64,000 nt of DNA from Arthrobacter wenxiniae (GTDB lineage: Bacteria; Actinomycetota; Actinomycetes; Actinomycetales; Micrococcaceae): the NCBI RefSeq assembly GCF_013376105.1, contig NZ_JAAMFM010000007.1, forward strand, positions 62,001-126,000. The letters are read 5' to 3'. The position numbers were made by a program, and so were the translations under genes. Shown piece after piece: positions 26,001 through 34,645 of the stretch; positions within the stretch are counted from its first letter, which is position 1, and each line of letters opens with the position of its first letter. The notes beneath the pieces are model-generated. The model was not told the DNA's origin, ran no database searches, and was given only the letters and a program-made list of their open reading frames with translations.

Positions 26001-26634
26001 GCAAGGCTGCTTCATTGCCTACACCCCTGCAGCCGCCGGTGCCGACGTGCCGGTGACGCCGGACGCTCCTGCAGGCGCGCGGAGTCAACGCGGCCGCACC
26101 ATCCGCTACCTCAGGCCGCCCAACGTGACGCCCGGCGTGGAAGCCGCCGGGCCGCAGTACTTGTTCATGGACTTCGTCAGGACGCTGCCGATCGGCCTGC
26201 TGGCGCTCGTGTACGCCATCGTGGTGGTCGCCGTGGCAAGGTGGCGCGGGCTGCGCGCGATGGTCGGGCTGGGCGGGTTCAACGACGTCACGATCACGCA
26301 GTCCTCAGCGGTTTGGGAGCTGTACGAGCTGGCCCCGGACACCAGTGCGCGTGCGCCCTTCACGTCCGCCATGCGCATTGGCCGCGACCACATCGCGTCC
26401 ACCGTCCACACCATCGCCTTCGCCTATGCCGGCAGCGCCCTGCCCGGGCTCATCCTGGTCTCCCTCCATGACCGCTCCCTCCTGGAACCCCTGGCCAGCT
26501 CGGAACTCGCGGAGGAGGTGGTGCATATCCTGGTCGGTCCCATCGGCCTGGTGCCCGCCATTCCGGTGACGACGGCGGTGGCGGTCGCCAGGGTCAAAGC
26601 CACCGGCCGTGGCGCGCAACCCCAGCCCGCCTGA
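26001..26634 (+). pseudogene. YibE/F family membrane protein, internally deleted remnant
   Basis: The reading frame contains the DFVRTLPIGLLALVYAIVVV and RWRGLRAMVGLG segments that precede the membrane core of YibE/F proteins, and then passes directly to FNDVTITQSSAVWELYELAP, RIGRDHIASTVHTIAFAYAG and ELAEEVVHILVGPIGL, which are the family's C-terminal part. By memory of family members about 100-110 residues with several membrane segments are missing between GLG and FND (near base 26275). The N-terminal part upstream of 26000 is also not recognisable, though the frame stays open back to 25822. A functional exporter is very unlikely. Confidence 0.78.
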
Positions 26635-26690
26635 GACAACGCCCGGTTGCAATCGGGGGTGTTTTCCCCATCGCTTCCGCACCAACCTGC

Positions 26691-26829
26691 GGGAGCGTTG
26701 GGTGGAAGTGCCCCGGTTGGGCGGGAGCGTTGGGTGGAAGTGCCCCGGTTGGGCGGGAGCGTTGGGTGGAAGTGCCCCGGTTGGGCGGGAGCGTTGGGTG
26801 GAAGTGCCCCGGTTGGGCGGGAGCGTTGG
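26691..26829. repeat. Tandem array, 32-bp unit, 4.3 copies
   Basis: Four identical 32-bp units (26691-26722, 26723-26754, 26755-26786, 26787-26818) plus 11 bases of a fifth. The unit begins GGGAGCGTTGGGTGGAAG and ends CCCCGGTTGGGC. There are no spacers, so it is not a CRISPR array. It fills much of the 357-base gap between the YibE/F remnant and the next gene; the rest of the gap holds only the presumed promoter of that gene. Confidence 0.95.
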
Positions 26830-26913
26830 TCGGCGCCCGCCCACGCCGCCCGAAACGTCCGAAACGTCCGCCGGCGGCTGGGCATTTGCAGGGGATTGCC
26901 TGTGAGAGCCCAG

Positions 26914-26927
26914 GGTAAACGCTTTCC
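26914..26927. promoter_or_regulatory. Possible LacI-type operator
   Basis: GGTAAACGCTTTCC is a near-palindrome around a central CG, close to operators of LacI-family regulators. It lies 65 bases upstream of the ATG at 26992. A second AACG/CGTTT half-match follows immediately. No LacI gene is in the window; this is a weak, pattern-only call. Confidence 0.3.
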
Positions 26928-26991
26928 AGCGAACGTTTCGTGGGAACATCGAATTTGGGCCCGGTGACGACCGGGCCGTGAGGAGACGCGC

Positions 26992-27708
26992 ATGGAACCC
27001 AGGGACACCGGCAATGGCATTGAGGCGGCACGCAGGAAGGCCGCGGCCGTCGTGGCCGGCCAGAAGGCGAAAGGGAGGCGGCGCCGCATCAAGGTGTGGA
27101 CCGGCACCGGCCTTGCAGTCGTGGCCGTGGCGGCCGTGGCAGGGGTGGCCGTGAGCACCAACCCGGCAGGCAACGCCGCCGCGACCCGCACGGCCTCCGG
27201 TGCCACCGTTTCCGCCGCGCGCGGCTCCACCCAGGCACCCCCGTGGGCTGCGCCCGCGGACGCTTCCACCAGGGCGAAGGCGGCCGGGCTGGCCATGCTC
27301 ACCGCAGAGGGCACCGCCGAGCACATCCACACCCACTTGAGCATCACTGTGGACGGCAAGGCCGTCACGGTGCCGGGCGACATCGGGATCGACCTCAGCG
27401 CCCAGCTGATCTCGCCCCTCCACACCCACGACGCCACCGGAATCATCCACGTCGAGTCCCCGGTCGTCAGGCAGTTCAACCTCGGCGAAGTCTTCACCGA
27501 GTGGGACGTGGCCCTGTCGGCGGACCGCGTCGGCTCCTACTCAACCTCGGCCGGCTACACCGTCACCACGTTCGTCAACGGCAAAAAGCAATCCGGCAAC
27601 CCGGCCTCGATCCAGCTGGCCAGCCACGAGGACGTCGACATCGTCATCACCAAGGGCGCTGGAAAGGCAGCGGCGCCGGCCGCATTCGCCTGGCCCGCCG
27701 GCTACTGA
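26992..27708 (+). CDS. Membrane-anchored protein of unknown function with His-rich conserved segment
   Basis: 238 residues with GAGGAG upstream of ATG. A basic cytoplasmic start (about 1-34, ending GRRRRIKVW) precedes one membrane segment (about 36-54), then a Thr/Ala/Ser-rich linker and a globular domain from about residue 105. That domain has EHIHTHLSITVDG, PLHTHDATGIIHVESP and HEDVDIVITKG; the HIHTH and HTHD clusters could bind a metal. I recall such proteins as conserved and unnamed in Micrococcaceae. Exported-side domain topology is inferred from the positive charge before the membrane segment. Confidence 0.75.
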   Translation: MEPRDTGNGIEAARRKAAAVVAGQKAKGRRRRIKVWTGTGLAVVAVAAVAGVAVSTNPAGNAAATRTASGATVSAARGSTQAPPWAAPADASTRAKAAGLAMLTAEGTAEHIHTHLSITVDGKAVTVPGDIGIDLSAQLISPLHTHDATGIIHVESPVVRQFNLGEVFTEWDVALSADRVGSYSTSAGYTVTTFVNGKKQSGNPASIQLASHEDVDIVITKGAGKAAAPAAFAWPAGY

Positions 27709-27775
27709 GGGGCTGGCCGGCTGCTGGCGCCCCGCGCTCCTCGACGTCATGATCTCGAACAGCGGTGGGGGCGGG

Positions 27776-28978
27776 TCACTGCATCGTGAAGCGGCGCGCC
27801 ACCGCATTGCGCAGCCGCGTGCTGCCCAAGGCCCAGGCCACGGTTGAGTTGCGCAGGGACAGGAACGACGCCGGCATGGGCCGTCCCAGCGCCATGTTCC
27901 ATCCCGCCTGCCGTGCGGCCCGCCGCGCGGCTGACATCCTGGTGCGCTCAAACCGTTCCAGCAGCGGCCCCGTGGCCTCGCCGCCCAAGGCAGCCTCAAT
28001 GACCGGCGCCAAGGCGGCGGCGTCCAGCCAGCCCAGGTTCATGCCCTGCCCGCCGATGGGGCTGATCTGGTGCGCGGCGTCGCCCACCAGCGCCACCCGG
28101 CCCCGCACCATCCGCACCGCCATCCTGGAGCGGACCCCAAATGCGCTCAACATGCTGTTGGCGCGGGCGTCCACCGGGACGCCCGTCCGCTGCACGATGA
28201 GGCCCGCCAGGTCCCCGGCCGAGGCGCCGCCGAACAAGGAATCGGTGTGCACCACCCAGCGGCGCAGCCCTTCCGGGAGCGGGAACGACTCGACGATGCC
28301 TCCCGGTTCCAGATACAGCACGGCCGTGGCGCCGTCGCCGCCGGTGTCCGGGAAGTCGCCCATCAGGTAGGTGTCCGGGTAGTCCCGGTCCGTCGTCGGG
28401 ATGCCGAGCTCCCGGCGGATCGTGGAGCGGCCGCCGTCGGCCCCCACCACCAGCCGCGCGCGGAACGTGCACGCGGCGCCGGCGGCGCTCTGCCCCAACC
28501 GTTCCCCAGCCTCAGGCGAGGCAGCCAGCACGACGTGGGTTCCGGCGTCGTGCATCGACTCGACGCGGACGCCGCGCAGCAGCGCTCCGGGCGCCAATTC
28601 ACGGACCCGGCCCTCCAGAATCGCCTCCGTGCGTGCCTGCTTGAGCGTGAGGATGTGCGGCGACGCCGGCGAGGCCTCGGCAAAGGACAGCCGCCGGACC
28701 AGCAGGCCGCGGCTGCGGGCAACGCCATCACGGATGTGGACGCCGTCGGACTCCAACACGGCGCCCACGCCTGCCTGCGCCAGGGCGGCCAGGGCCGGCG
28801 GGTGGATGCCGATGGCGCGGGAGTGCGGGCTCAAACTGGCGCGCTGCTCCAGGATCCTGAGGGAGAGCCCCTGCTGGATCAACAGGATGCCAAGGTAAAG
28901 CCCCACCGGGCCGCCGCCCACAATCGCCACGTCCAGCATGCCCGTGTCCGCCGCACCCGCAGCCTCAGGCACGCACAT
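27776..28978 (-). CDS. FAD-dependent monooxygenase (phenol hydroxylase-type)
   Basis: About 400 residues. LDVAIVGGGPVGLYLG is the FAD-binding Rossmann start, VVGADGGRSTIRRELG the DG motif, and VALVGDAAHQISPIGGQGMN the GD motif of class A aromatic hydroxylases. The start may be ATG 28978 (overlapping the methyltransferase stop) or ATG 28939 immediately before the GGGPVG fold. It is the third gene of a type III polyketide synthase operon, matching the synthase-methyltransferase-flavoprotein logic of the Streptomyces srsABC phenolic lipid genes, where the flavoprotein hydroxylates the aromatic product. Confidence 0.87.
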   Translation of the reverse strand: MCVPEAAGAADTGMLDVAIVGGGPVGLYLGILLIQQGLSLRILEQRASLSPHSRAIGIHPPALAALAQAGVGAVLESDGVHIRDGVARSRGLLVRRLSFAEASPASPHILTLKQARTEAILEGRVRELAPGALLRGVRVESMHDAGTHVVLAASPEAGERLGQSAAGAACTFRARLVVGADGGRSTIRRELGIPTTDRDYPDTYLMGDFPDTGGDGATAVLYLEPGGIVESFPLPEGLRRWVVHTDSLFGGASAGDLAGLIVQRTGVPVDARANSMLSAFGVRSRMAVRMVRGRVALVGDAAHQISPIGGQGMNLGWLDAAALAPVIEAALGGEATGPLLERFERTRMSAARRAARQAGWNMALGRPMPASFLSLRNSTVAWALGSTRLRNAVARRFTMQ

Positions 28979-29669
28979 TCCCGGGCGTGAACTGCACCAG
29001 GGTGCGGAACGGCCTTTCGGACCGGACGCTCCAGCCGGGGCGGACCACGGCACGCAGGTTCGCCGCCGTATAGCTGCGCCGGATGGAGGTCAGGCCGTCA
29101 CGGCGGATGAAGGACCCCGGGAAAAACGGCGCCGTCCCGGCCCCAAACAACACGTAGGCGGCGGGGCTTCTGGCGATGTCGCTGTGGATCACGGCCCGCC
29201 GGGCCAGGACCTCCGAATCGGCCAGCAGGCCCTGCAGCTCGGCCGGGGTGAGGTGGTGGAGCATGTGGTTGGAAATGACCAGGTCAAAGGAGGCGCCTTC
29301 GCCGACGAGGTCGGAGCTGAAGGCCCGGCGGAACGCCAGCCGCGGGTGCGGGGGCCGGGACGTGGCGAAATCGAGGGCGCGCTGGTCGGGGTCGATCGCC
29401 GTGATGTCCAACACCAGGGAATCGCGGGCGGCCCAGCCGGCCAGCTTCCGGGCAATGTCGCCGCCCCCGCAGCCGATGTCCAGCAGCGTGGTTGCCGTGG
29501 TGGGGGAGAGCAGCGGGCGGATCCGCCGCCGGTAGACGCCGTGCCACCCCGATACGACAGCGTTGACCAGCGGGAACTGGGCGTACGTGCGTTCCAGCCG
29601 GGCGGCGTCGCAGTCCGGCCGGTCCATGTCCTCCACCGCGTCCACGGCGCGCTCCCGCAGGAACCGCAC
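28965..29669 (-). CDS. Class I SAM-dependent methyltransferase
   Basis: 234 residues, GTG start four bases after the polyketide synthase stop. Motif I TTLLDIGCGGGDIARKLAG, an acidic residue after the second strand (ITAIDPDQRAL) and SFDLVISNHMLHHL are the classical Rossmann methyltransferase features. In the context it probably methylates a phenolic or pyrone product of the synthase. Unlike SrsB of Streptomyces, which I recall as a membrane isoprenylcysteine-methyltransferase-like enzyme, this one is soluble. Confidence 0.88.
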   Translation of the reverse strand: MRFLRERAVDAVEDMDRPDCDAARLERTYAQFPLVNAVVSGWHGVYRRRIRPLLSPTTATTLLDIGCGGGDIARKLAGWAARDSLVLDITAIDPDQRALDFATSRPPHPRLAFRRAFSSDLVGEGASFDLVISNHMLHHLTPAELQGLLADSEVLARRAVIHSDIARSPAAYVLFGAGTAPFFPGSFIRRDGLTSIRRSYTAANLRAVVRPGWSVRSERPFRTLVQFTPGNVRA

Positions 29670-29673
29670 GGAC

Positions 29674-30867
29674 TCAGCCCCGGGCAGCGTGGTCCAGGGC
29701 GTGCTCCAGGCCGGCGTGCCCGGACACCGGTTCCAGCTCCGGGGACACCTTGGTGAACAAGCCGGTTTCGACCGTCAGGCCCGGGCCGAAGGCCATGGCG
29801 CAGATGCTTTCCGATTCCTCCGCCGCGGGCTGGTCCAGGATGTGCTTGAGGACGAACATCACGGTGGCGCTGCTCATGTTGCCGTAGTTGCGCAGCGTCT
29901 CCCTGGCGGGCACCAGCTGGTCCTCGGACAGCCCGAGCTTGGCCTCCACCTTGTCCAGGATGCTGCGCCCGCCGGGATGGATGGCCCAGTGCCGGATGTC
30001 GCGGTACTCCCCGGCGGCCAAGGCCGGCTCGTGCGCCAGCAGCGGCTCCAGGGCGCCGACGATGTGGTCGTCGATGATGTGCGGCACGTAGCTGTCCAGC
30101 ACCATTTCGAAGCCCTGGTCGCCAATGTTCCAGGCCATGGAATCCTCGCCCACGGGCGTCAGCACGGTTTCAAAATGGTCCAGCACCAGCGCCGGGCCGG
30201 TGGCGGGCAGGTCACGGGCTGTCACCACCGCGGCGGCGGCGCCGTCGGCAAACAGCGACGATCCCATGATGGTGTCCGGGTTGTTGGACGTGCGCACATG
30301 CAGCGAACACAGCTCGGCGGACACCACCAGCACCACGGCGTCCTGGTCGGCGTCGCAAAAAGCCTTGGCCGCGCGCAGTGCAGGGAACGCGGCGTAGCAG
30401 CCCATGAACCCGAGATGGTAGCGCTGCACCGAAGCCGCCATGCCCAGGGCCCGGACAATCTTGTAATCCGGCCCCGGATTGAAGAATCCCGTGCAGGAAA
30501 CGGTGACGACGTGCGTGACATCGGCCGGGGACACGCCGTCGCACGCGGCCAGCGCCTTGGTGGCCGCCTCGATGAACAGCGTGGTGGCCTCCACCGTGAA
30601 GAGGTCGTTGCGCTCCTTGGTGCTGGGGGTGAGCAGGAGCCCGGTGTCGACGTCGAAAAACAGCGGGTTGTCGCTGTGGAAGGTGGCTGACATCTCCGCC
30701 ACGGCCGTGTGCCGGGTGTCGATCGCCGCCGAGTCAAAGCAGGTGCGGACCAGCCTCTGGCCCAGCCGAGTGAGCCCCGGCTGGGCCGCAAATACGTCCC
30801 GCGCCTCGGGCTGGACCAGGACCGTTCGGGGAACTGCCGTTTCCAGGGACCTCAGCGTGACTGTCAT
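29674..30867 (-). CDS. Type III polyketide synthase
   Basis: 397 residues of chalcone-synthase fold. The catalytic triad is visible: Cys125 in VTVSCTGFFNPG, His297 in HWAIHPGGRS and Asn330 in YGNMSSATVMFVL. Such homodimeric enzymes condense malonyl-CoA with an acyl starter to make resorcinols or pyrones. First gene of the minus-strand operon with a methyltransferase and a flavoprotein; a membrane phenolic lipid (alkylresorcinol-type) product is the most likely guess. The starter chain length cannot be told from motifs. Confidence 0.93.
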   Translation of the reverse strand: MTVTLRSLETAVPRTVLVQPEARDVFAAQPGLTRLGQRLVRTCFDSAAIDTRHTAVAEMSATFHSDNPLFFDVDTGLLLTPSTKERNDLFTVEATTLFIEAATKALAACDGVSPADVTHVVTVSCTGFFNPGPDYKIVRALGMAASVQRYHLGFMGCYAAFPALRAAKAFCDADQDAVVLVVSAELCSLHVRTSNNPDTIMGSSLFADGAAAAVVTARDLPATGPALVLDHFETVLTPVGEDSMAWNIGDQGFEMVLDSYVPHIIDDHIVGALEPLLAHEPALAAGEYRDIRHWAIHPGGRSILDKVEAKLGLSEDQLVPARETLRNYGNMSSATVMFVLKHILDQPAAEESESICAMAFGPGLTVETGLFTKVSPELEPVSGHAGLEHALDHAARG

Positions 30868-31033
30868 AGTCCATTCTTAGGCGACGCCGGTGGAGAACAC
30901 AATGGCGGCCGGGCCGATGACAAATGTCATGGCGATCCGGTGACGGGCGTGTGGGGGCCTCGGGGCCTTCCGCCGCAAGAATTAATCCATGGCCCAACCG
31001 GACCGGACAATTCCCAGCAAGAGGCAGCACATC

Positions 31034-31546
31034 ATGATCCAGCAACTTCCCTACCTTCTCCTGGCGGCCGCGGCCTTGGCGCGGATCCTCTACCGCCAGC
31101 TCAGTGTCCAGCCCGTCCGGGAGAACCGGCCTTACCTGCTCATGCTGGTGCTGGGGGTGGTCGGGGCCGGGCAGATCGCCGCACTCGCCGGCCACGCCAC
31201 GATTCCCGCGGCAGCCTATGTGGCCCTGGGGGCCGGGCTGCTTTCCGCCGCCGCCGTCGGCTGGTGGCGGGGCCGCCTGGTCCGCGTGTGGCGCGACGGC
31301 GGACGGCTGGTCCGGCAGGGCAACTGGACCACGGTGGCGCTGTGGATCGTGGGTCTCGCCATCCACCTGGGCCTTGACCAGGTGGGAGTTGTCCTGGCCC
31401 CCGCCGCGGACAGGGCCGCCGCGCAGGCCCTGGGAACCACCTCGATCATGCTCTACCTCAGCATTGCGCTGGCCGCCCAGCGCTTCGCCACCCTGTCCCG
31501 TTCCCGGGCCGCCGCGGCGCCACGGCTCCGGGCGGTCTCGTTCTAA
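31034..31546 (+). CDS. Membrane protein of unknown function, CcdC/DUF1453-like
   Basis: 170 residues from ATG 31034 with AAGAGG upstream (an ATG at 30989 has no binding site). Four to five hydrophobic segments: about 3-14, 32-48, 55-72, 98-114 and 138-152. The pattern LARILYRQL followed by PYLLMLVLGVVG recalls the CcdC/DUF1453 group. It heads an operon with an ABC exporter and a two-component system, 35 bases before the ATPase gene, and may be a sensor accessory or part of the exporter's detoxification target; function unproven. Confidence 0.65.
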   Translation: MIQQLPYLLLAAAALARILYRQLSVQPVRENRPYLLMLVLGVVGAGQIAALAGHATIPAAAYVALGAGLLSAAAVGWWRGRLVRVWRDGGRLVRQGNWTTVALWIVGLAIHLGLDQVGVVLAPAADRAAAQALGTTSIMLYLSIALAAQRFATLSRSRAAAAPRLRAVSF

Positions 31547-31581
31547 TCCCCGCAGCATCCACGCACCCCGAAGGAAGCACC

Positions 31582-32592
31582 ATGACCAACCCCCTCACAC
31601 TCGCCGCCCCGACAACGTCCCGCGGCGTGGGGCCGGACCGAACAGGCCTGCTGGCCGTCGACGCCACCGGGCTGCACAAGTCCTTCGGTGCCGGCTCCCG
31701 CAGGGTCCGTGCCGTCAACGGCGTCGACCTGCAGATCCGCCCCGGCGAGGTGGTGGCCTTCCTGGGGCCCAACGGCGCGGGCAAAACCACCACCATCGAC
31801 ATGCTGCTCGGACTGTCCAAGCCCGACGCCGGCAGCCTCACCATCTTTGGGCGGTCCCCCCGCGCCGCCATCGCGCACGGCCTGGTCAGCGCCGTGATGC
31901 AGGCGGGCGGCCTGCTCAAGGACCTGACGGTTCGGGAGACGGTGGCCGTGACAGCCTCGCTTTTTGCCCAGTCGCAGCCCGTGGACGAAGTCCTGGAACG
32001 GGCCGGAATCCTCGACCTTGCCGGGCGCAGGGTGGAAAAGTGCTCCGGCGGCCAGCAGCAGCGCCTCCGCTTCGCCATGGCGCTGCTTTCCGACCCCGGC
32101 CTGCTCATCCTGGACGAGCCCACCACCGGCATGGACGTGGAAGGCCGCCGGGACTTTTGGCAGGCCATCCGCGCCGACACCGCCAGGGGCCGCACCGTCA
32201 TTTTCGCCACGCACTACCTGGAGGAGGCGGACGCCTACGCCGACAGGATCGTGCTGGTGCGCCGCGGGGAAATCGTGGCCGACGGCACGGCCGCGGAAAT
32301 CAAGAACCTCGCCTCCGGACGGACGGTGACCGCGACGGCGGGCAACGCCGACGCCGCCACTCTCGCCGCCATCCCCGGCGTCGACTCCGTGGAGAGCAGA
32401 GCAGGGAAGGTGCGCGTCCGCACCAAGGACTCCGACGCCGTGGCGCGCTACCTGCTCACCGCCACGGACGCCGTCGACCTCGAAATCACCTCCCACAACC
32501 TTGAAGACGCGTTCGTGGCCCTGACCGGGGACCAGGACGAAACCGACGAAACCCCCGAAGCCCCCGAAGCCCCCGAAACCACAGGAAAGTAA
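31582..32592 (+). CDS. ABC transporter ATP-binding protein, multidrug/daunorubicin exporter type
   Basis: 336 residues. Walker A GPNGAGKTT, Q-loop near MQAGGLLKDL, signature CSGGQQQRL, Walker B LLILDEPTTGMD and switch FATHYLEEADAYADRI are all intact. The C-terminal extension (about 240-325) is like that of ABC-2 exporters. It ends with a Glu/Pro run (EAPEAPETTGK) from a short repeat. Energises the permease encoded five bases downstream. Confidence 0.93.
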   Translation: MTNPLTLAAPTTSRGVGPDRTGLLAVDATGLHKSFGAGSRRVRAVNGVDLQIRPGEVVAFLGPNGAGKTTTIDMLLGLSKPDAGSLTIFGRSPRAAIAHGLVSAVMQAGGLLKDLTVRETVAVTASLFAQSQPVDEVLERAGILDLAGRRVEKCSGGQQQRLRFAMALLSDPGLLILDEPTTGMDVEGRRDFWQAIRADTARGRTVIFATHYLEEADAYADRIVLVRRGEIVADGTAAEIKNLASGRTVTATAGNADAATLAAIPGVDSVESRAGKVRVRTKDSDAVARYLLTATDAVDLEITSHNLEDAFVALTGDQDETDETPEAPEAPETTGK

Positions 32593-32597
32593 CCGCC

Positions 32598-33425
32598 ATG
32601 ACCACCCTTCCCGCGGCAGGGCCCGCAGCGTCGACCCTCGCCGGGCCCCGCAATGTCCCGCCCTTCGGCTCCTTCAACGCCACACTGCTCGGCATTGAGA
32701 TCAGGCGGCGCTTCCGCAACCGGCGCACGCTGTTCTTTACCGTCGCCTTTCCCGTGGTCATGTTCCTGGCCTTCGGGCTCCAGTACCGGGACACGTCCAT
32801 TGACGCCGGCCGCACCGTGGCCCAGGGCGCCCCGTCCGTGGCCGCGTTCATCATGATCTCCATGGCGGTGTACGGGGCCATGATGGCCTCCACCTCCGCC
32901 GGCGGCGCCGTGGCGATTGAACGGCAGCTCGGCTGGAGCCGGCAGCTTCGGCTCACGCCGCTGCACCCGGCCGCGAACATCTCCGTGAAGATCCTCGGCG
33001 GCCTTTCCATCGGCCTGGTGGCCGTGCTGGCCACCTTCGCCACGGGCCTGGTGATCGGGGTGCGCCTGCCGATCCACGTCTGGATCGTGGCCGGAACCGC
33101 CGCGTGGCTTGGCTCCCTCGTGTTCACGGCCATGGGCCTGATGGTCGGCTACCTGGTGCCCAGCGAAAACGTCATGCAGTTCATGGGTCCGGCCCTGGCG
33201 TTCCTGGCGTTCTTTGGCGGGCTGTTCCAGCCGCTGGACCAGATGGCCAAGCCGCTGCAGGACATCGGCGTCTGGACCCCGACCTACGGACTCGGCGAGA
33301 TTGCCCGGGCCCCCCTGAGCGGGGAGGCGTTCAACTGGCTGGCCGTGGGCAACGTCATCCTTTGGCTGGCCGTGTTTGGCGTCGGCGCCGCCCTCGCCTT
33401 CCGCCGCGACACCAAGAGGGTGTAG
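32598..33425 (+). CDS. ABC-2 type transporter permease
   Basis: 275 residues with six membrane segments; NATLLGIEIRRRFRNRRTLFF at the start, then VAFPVVMFLAFGL, AFIMISMAVYGAMM, and MGPALAFLAFFGGLFQPLDQM, GLGEIARAPL near the end. It is the membrane partner of the ATPase just upstream and belongs to the drug or lipid exporter group. The next genes, a sensor kinase and a response regulator, are on the same strand and are the likely regulators of the exporter. Confidence 0.9.
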   Translation: MTTLPAAGPAASTLAGPRNVPPFGSFNATLLGIEIRRRFRNRRTLFFTVAFPVVMFLAFGLQYRDTSIDAGRTVAQGAPSVAAFIMISMAVYGAMMASTSAGGAVAIERQLGWSRQLRLTPLHPAANISVKILGGLSIGLVAVLATFATGLVIGVRLPIHVWIVAGTAAWLGSLVFTAMGLMVGYLVPSENVMQFMGPALAFLAFFGGLFQPLDQMAKPLQDIGVWTPTYGLGEIARAPLSGEAFNWLAVGNVILWLAVFGVGAALAFRRDTKRV

Positions 33426-33457
33426 CGGCGGGGCCGGGAAAGAATACAGTGGTCATT

Positions 33458-34645
33458 ATGGCATCCACGGCAACTGGCGGGCAGGGACCGCGCAGGCAGG
33501 GGGAGGTGGGCTGGTTCCCGCCCCCGGGCCACGTCCCCAGCCTGCGCGAACTCCTTGCCGGGCCAGGCACGCGCCGTTGGCTTACGGGTGCCGGCGTCGC
33601 CTGCCTGATATTGCTGGTCAGCAACGGCCGGGAGTTCGCCTCGGCGGGGAATCCGCCCTGGATCACGGCGCTGATGTGGCTCCACCTGCTGGCGTTTATT
33701 GCGGTGTTCCTGCTGGGTCCGCCGCTGAGCTGGTACCGCAGCCAGTTCTTCAAGGCCGTCCTCGCCGTATTTTTCTTTGCCCTCAGCCTCGGGTTCCTTG
33801 CCTATCCCGACGCCTCGCTGGGTGCCACGTGGCTCTGGACGTTTGTGGCCGTTTTTGTGGCCAGCCAGGGCCTGCCGAGGGTGGCTGCGCTCGCCGCCGT
33901 CGGCAGCTTGGCCGGCGGGGCCCTCCTCATCAACCTGGCCCAGGGAGCGGGCAACGCCAATGCCTACTCGCAGGCCGTCACCATCGCGTCCGTGGGGCTG
34001 ATGATGATGGCCTTCTCCCGCCAGCTGGCCACCATCCGCGAGCTGCGCCAAACCCAGCATGAACTCGCCGAACTGGCGGTGCGGGAGGAACGCAGCAGGG
34101 TGGCCCGGGACATGCATGACATCCTGGGCCATTCCCTGACCGTCATCGCCGTCAAGGCCGAGCTTGCCGGGCGCCTCCTGCCCATTGACCCCGGGAAGGC
34201 CGCGGCGGAGATAGCGGACCTGGAAGACCTGGCCCGCGGAGCGCTCGAGGACGTCCGGGCCACCGTGGGAGGCTACCGCGGCGTCAATGTGCTCAGCGAA
34301 TTGGCCAACGCCCGCACGGCGCTCGCGGCCGCCGGCATCGACGCCGAGCTGCCCGGTGCGGCCGACGCCGTCCCCGCCACGTCCCGGGAGCTGTTCGGCT
34401 GGGTCCTGCGCGAAGGGGTCACCAATGTCATCCGGCACGGAGGCGCCGGCCGCTGCCGCGTCACCTTGTCCGCCCGCCAGCTCCAGGTGGACGACGACGG
34501 CGTCGGCCCCCGCACGCCGGAGCCCGGAACTGGGGCCGGCGGCAGCGGCCTGAAGGGGCTGGGCGAACGTGCGGCGGCAGCCGGGGCAACCCTGGAGGTG
34601 GGCCGTTCCGAGCTGGGTGGCTTCCGCCTGAGGCTCACACTGTGA
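33458..34645 (+). CDS. Sensor histidine kinase, NarL/DesK-type (HisKA_3)
   Basis: 395 residues from ATG 33458. Five or so membrane segments (about 45-160) lead to a dimerisation helix with RVARDMHDILGHSLTVIAVK, where the phospho-accepting His lies near residue 220, and an ATPase domain with LREGVTNVIRHG (N box) and GSGLKGLGERAA (G box). This is the DesK-like class that pairs with LuxR-type regulators. It senses a membrane or envelope cue, unknown. Its stop overlaps the regulator start (GTGA). Confidence 0.92.
   Translation: MASTATGGQGPRRQGEVGWFPPPGHVPSLRELLAGPGTRRWLTGAGVACLILLVSNGREFASAGNPPWITALMWLHLLAFIAVFLLGPPLSWYRSQFFKAVLAVFFFALSLGFLAYPDASLGATWLWTFVAVFVASQGLPRVAALAAVGSLAGGALLINLAQGAGNANAYSQAVTIASVGLMMMAFSRQLATIRELRQTQHELAELAVREERSRVARDMHDILGHSLTVIAVKAELAGRLLPIDPGKAAAEIADLEDLARGALEDVRATVGGYRGVNVLSELANARTALAAAGIDAELPGAADAVPATSRELFGWVLREGVTNVIRHGGAGRCRVTLSARQLQVDDDGVGPRTPEPGTGAGGSGLKGLGERAAAAGATLEVGRSELGGFRLRLTL

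Noticed and set aside
26691-26829. CRISPR array
   Set aside because: Units are directly adjacent with no variable spacers, and no cas gene is present.
26424-27497. Repeat-containing reading frames across the 32-bp array
   Set aside because: The array unit is not a multiple of three and yields changing peptides in all frames; composition is that of translated repeat DNA.
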